5,245 nt of DNA from Rhizobiaceae bacterium (lineage in GTDB: Bacteria; Pseudomonadota; Alphaproteobacteria; Rhizobiales; Rhizobiaceae). Positions 3,915 through 5,245 of the stretch are shown piece by piece; the first letter of the stretch is position 1, and every line of letters starts with the position of its first letter. The stretch lies in the NCBI GenBank assembly GCA_014380965.1, contig JACMIV010000137.1, positions 1 through 5,245 of the forward strand, in the 5' to 3' direction. Below the pieces are notes generated by a model that worked only from the letters and a program-made list of their open reading frames with translations, searched no databases and was not told the DNA's origin. A program made the position numbers and the translations under genes.

Positions 3915-5245
3915 CAGCGGTTCTCCTTCGCGGATGTATAGATCTTAGGCAGGGAGAGGACAAAGGTCGCGCCCTCGTCGAGGCTCGATCGGCAGCGGAT
4001 GGTGCCGCCGAGCCGGTAGGCGAGCGCACGGACATGGGCAAGGCCGATGCCCTCGCCCGGCTGGTCCTGGGTGCCGGAGCGCCGGAAGAGATCGAAGATG
4101 CGCTCGTGGTCCTTCGGGTCGATGCCGCGGCCGTTGTCCTCGATCTCGAAGAGGAGTCGGTCGCCCTCGCCGCGCCCGCGCACCTTGACGAGGCCGGGAC
4201 GGCCGGGTTTCAGATATTTCACGGCGTTCTCGACGAGGTTCGAGAAGATCTGCTCGATGGCGACGCGGTCGCTGACGATGTCGGGCACGGGCGCCTCGAT
4301 CCGGATCTCCGCGCCGAGCTCGCCCAGCCGGTGTTGCAGGCTGCCGGCGATACCGTCGAGCAATTCCGCCGTGTTCAGCCGCTCAGGCGTGATGATGCGC
4401 CGGCCCTCGCGCGAAAGACGCAGGATCGCGTTGATCAGACGGTCCATCTTCTGTGTCGAGGACCGGATGAAGCCGATCGCCTCGGGCAGATCTTCGCGCA
4501 CGGCAAGGCGCGCCTCCTCGGTGACGATCCCGGGCGCTTCCAACTCGGCGCGCTCGACGAGATCCGACAGCGGTTTCGTCGCCGCGTCGAGTTCGGCGGT
4601 GAAACCCATGACGTTGACGAGCGGCGAGCGCAGGTCGTGGCTGACGATGTAGGCGAAGCGCTGGATCTCGTCGTTCGCGCGCTGGAGATCGGCCGTGCGG
4701 GAGAGAACGGCAAGTTCAAGCGTGTCGTTGAGGCCGCGCAATCGGTCGCGCGAGCGCTTGACCTCGGCGACGTTGCGCCGGACGGCCCAGATCGTCGCGC
4801 CGGCGACGAGAAGGAGCAGAACGCCGGACAGTCCGAGAATGACGTAGGCCGCGGCGACGCTGCGCTCCTGCACCGCGCGGCGCTCGGTGAGAAGGCGCTG
4901 CTCCTCGCTGGTCATCTGCGCGCCGATGCTGCGGATTTCGCGCAGGAGCTCCGCGCCGCCGCCGTTGACGAAGGTCTGGGCCGCGGTCTCGATGTCCTGC
5001 GTCCGGCGCAGGTCGATCGACCTTTGCATGATCCCCGCCTGACGTGCGCTGGCCGCGCGGGCCGACTCGACGAGAACAATCTGCCTTGGATTGTCGAAGG
5101 TCAGTTCCGAAAGGTGCGCGAGCCTTGCCGGCAGATCCGTGGAGACGGCGCGCACGGTTTCGAGAAAGCGCGGATCGGGCTCGAGTAGGAAGCCGCGGCG
5201 CGCCGCCTCTGCCCGCTCGGTCAGAGCGACGAAATCGGCGATCGA
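3914..5245 (-). CDS. CHASE3-domain membrane sensor histidine kinase (5' end outside window)
   Basis: The last 443 residues of a sensor kinase; the frame is open to the right edge, so the GTG at 5155 is internal. Visible residues 1 to about 115 are helical and match the end of a CHASE3 periplasmic domain (ERAEAARRGFLLEPDPRFLE recalls the family's RGYLLTGD-type signature). A transmembrane helix follows at 129-155, then a basic stop-transfer patch and a coiled-coil linker (161-195). The HisKA domain has phospho-His203 in YIVSHDLRSPL. The stretch from this His to INAILRLSREGRR is about 20 residues longer than in classical HisKA. The HATPase_c domain has N-box NLVENAVKYL (Asn336, Asn340), G1 DNGRGI (370-375), F-box FDLFRR and G2 GEGIGLAHV (397-405). 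Probably 60-70 residues are missing, including the first membrane helix. CHASE3 domains sense unknown extracytoplasmic signals. It heads, or at least precedes, the two downstream signalling genes. Confidence 0.93.
   Translation of the reverse strand, partial: SIADFVALTERAEAARRGFLLEPDPRFLETVRAVSTDLPARLAHLSELTFDNPRQIVLVESARAASARQAGIMQRSIDLRRTQDIETAAQTFVNGGGAELLREIRSIGAQMTSEEQRLLTERRAVQERSVAAAYVILGLSGVLLLLVAGATIWAVRRNVAEVKRSRDRLRGLNDTLELAVLSRTADLQRANDEIQRFAYIVSHDLRSPLVNVMGFTAELDAATKPLSDLVERAELEAPGIVTEEARLAVREDLPEAIGFIRSSTQKMDRLINAILRLSREGRRIITPERLNTAELLDGIAGSLQHRLGELGAEIRIEAPVPDIVSDRVAIEQIFSNLVENAVKYLKPGRPGLVKVRGRGEGDRLLFEIEDNGRGIDPKDHERIFDLFRRSGTQDQPGEGIGLAHVRALAYRLGGTIRCRSSLDEGATFVLSLPKIYTSAKENR
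3923..3926 (-). promoter_or_regulatory. Ribosome binding site of the response regulator, inside the upstream kinase gene
   Basis: GGAG on the minus strand lies eight bases before the ATG at 3914 and within the last codons of the CHASE3 kinase. It supports the longer of two possible starts and independent reinitiation at the overlapped stop/start. Confidence 0.65.

Noticed and set aside
3469..4041. Open frame extending the receiver-HisKA_2 kinase upstream as a much longer protein
   Set aside because: The extension runs through the response regulator gene in another frame, is rich in Arg/Pro/Ala with no domain, and the receiver domain begins exactly at the GTG overlapping the regulator stop.
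5153..5155. GTG as the start of the CHASE3 kinase
   Set aside because: The frame continues open to the window edge and the upstream 30 codons encode CHASE3-like sequence, so the true start lies outside.
4034..5188. Long open frame on the plus strand opposite the CHASE3 kinase
   Set aside because: Its mirror gene has complete kinase motifs; this frame is Asp/Val/Arg-rich shadow sequence without domains.

Overview
The window is GC-rich, densely coded, bacterial chromosomal DNA. Codon use, gene order and family signatures point to an alphaproteobacterium, most likely a Hyphomicrobiales (Rhizobiales) relative. This is inferred from: (i) a livF / small membrane protein / LIV-type binding-protein order familiar from rhizobia, Brucella and Agrobacterium; (ii) a HisKA_2-type kinase, a family expanded in alphaproteobacteria; (iii) a CHASE3 kinase next to an Rcp1-like response regulator. 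No RNA gene, IS element, CRISPR array or sign of recent transfer was seen.

Plus strand, 1-1950: the end of a branched-chain amino acid-type (LIV/HAAT) ABC transporter operon. It holds the C-terminal third of the LivF ATPase (1-274), a three-helix membrane protein of the DUF6867 type that overlaps it by one base (274-621), a 139-base leader, and a periplasmic substrate-binding protein with a clear signal peptide (761-1879). A GAAA-capped hairpin (1912-1946) closes the unit. Pocket residues of the binding protein resemble the Agrobacterium GABA/proline binder Atu2422 more than E. coli LivJ.

Minus strand, 1965-2439: a small glycine-zipper lipoprotein gene (2003-2224) made largely of three 12-residue repeats, with its own probable terminator (1965-1981). 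It faces the liv operon convergently. Its Shine-Dalgarno sequence lies inside a perfect 7-bp hairpin immediately upstream of the start codon, which suggests control of translation by mRNA structure. The roughly 215 bases between it and the upstream kinase gene hold this leader, probably a promoter, and no convincing gene.

Minus strand, 2440-5245: three translationally coupled signalling genes, transcribed right to left: a membrane CHASE3-HisKA-HATPase sensor kinase (5' end outside the window), a single-domain Rcp1/CheY-like response regulator, and a soluble protein with an N-terminal receiver followed by a HisKA_2 kinase. They overlap by 1 and 4 bases. None of the visible proteins carries a DNA-binding output, so the cassette looks like a phosphorelay or cross-talk module that must deliver its signal to something encoded elsewhere.
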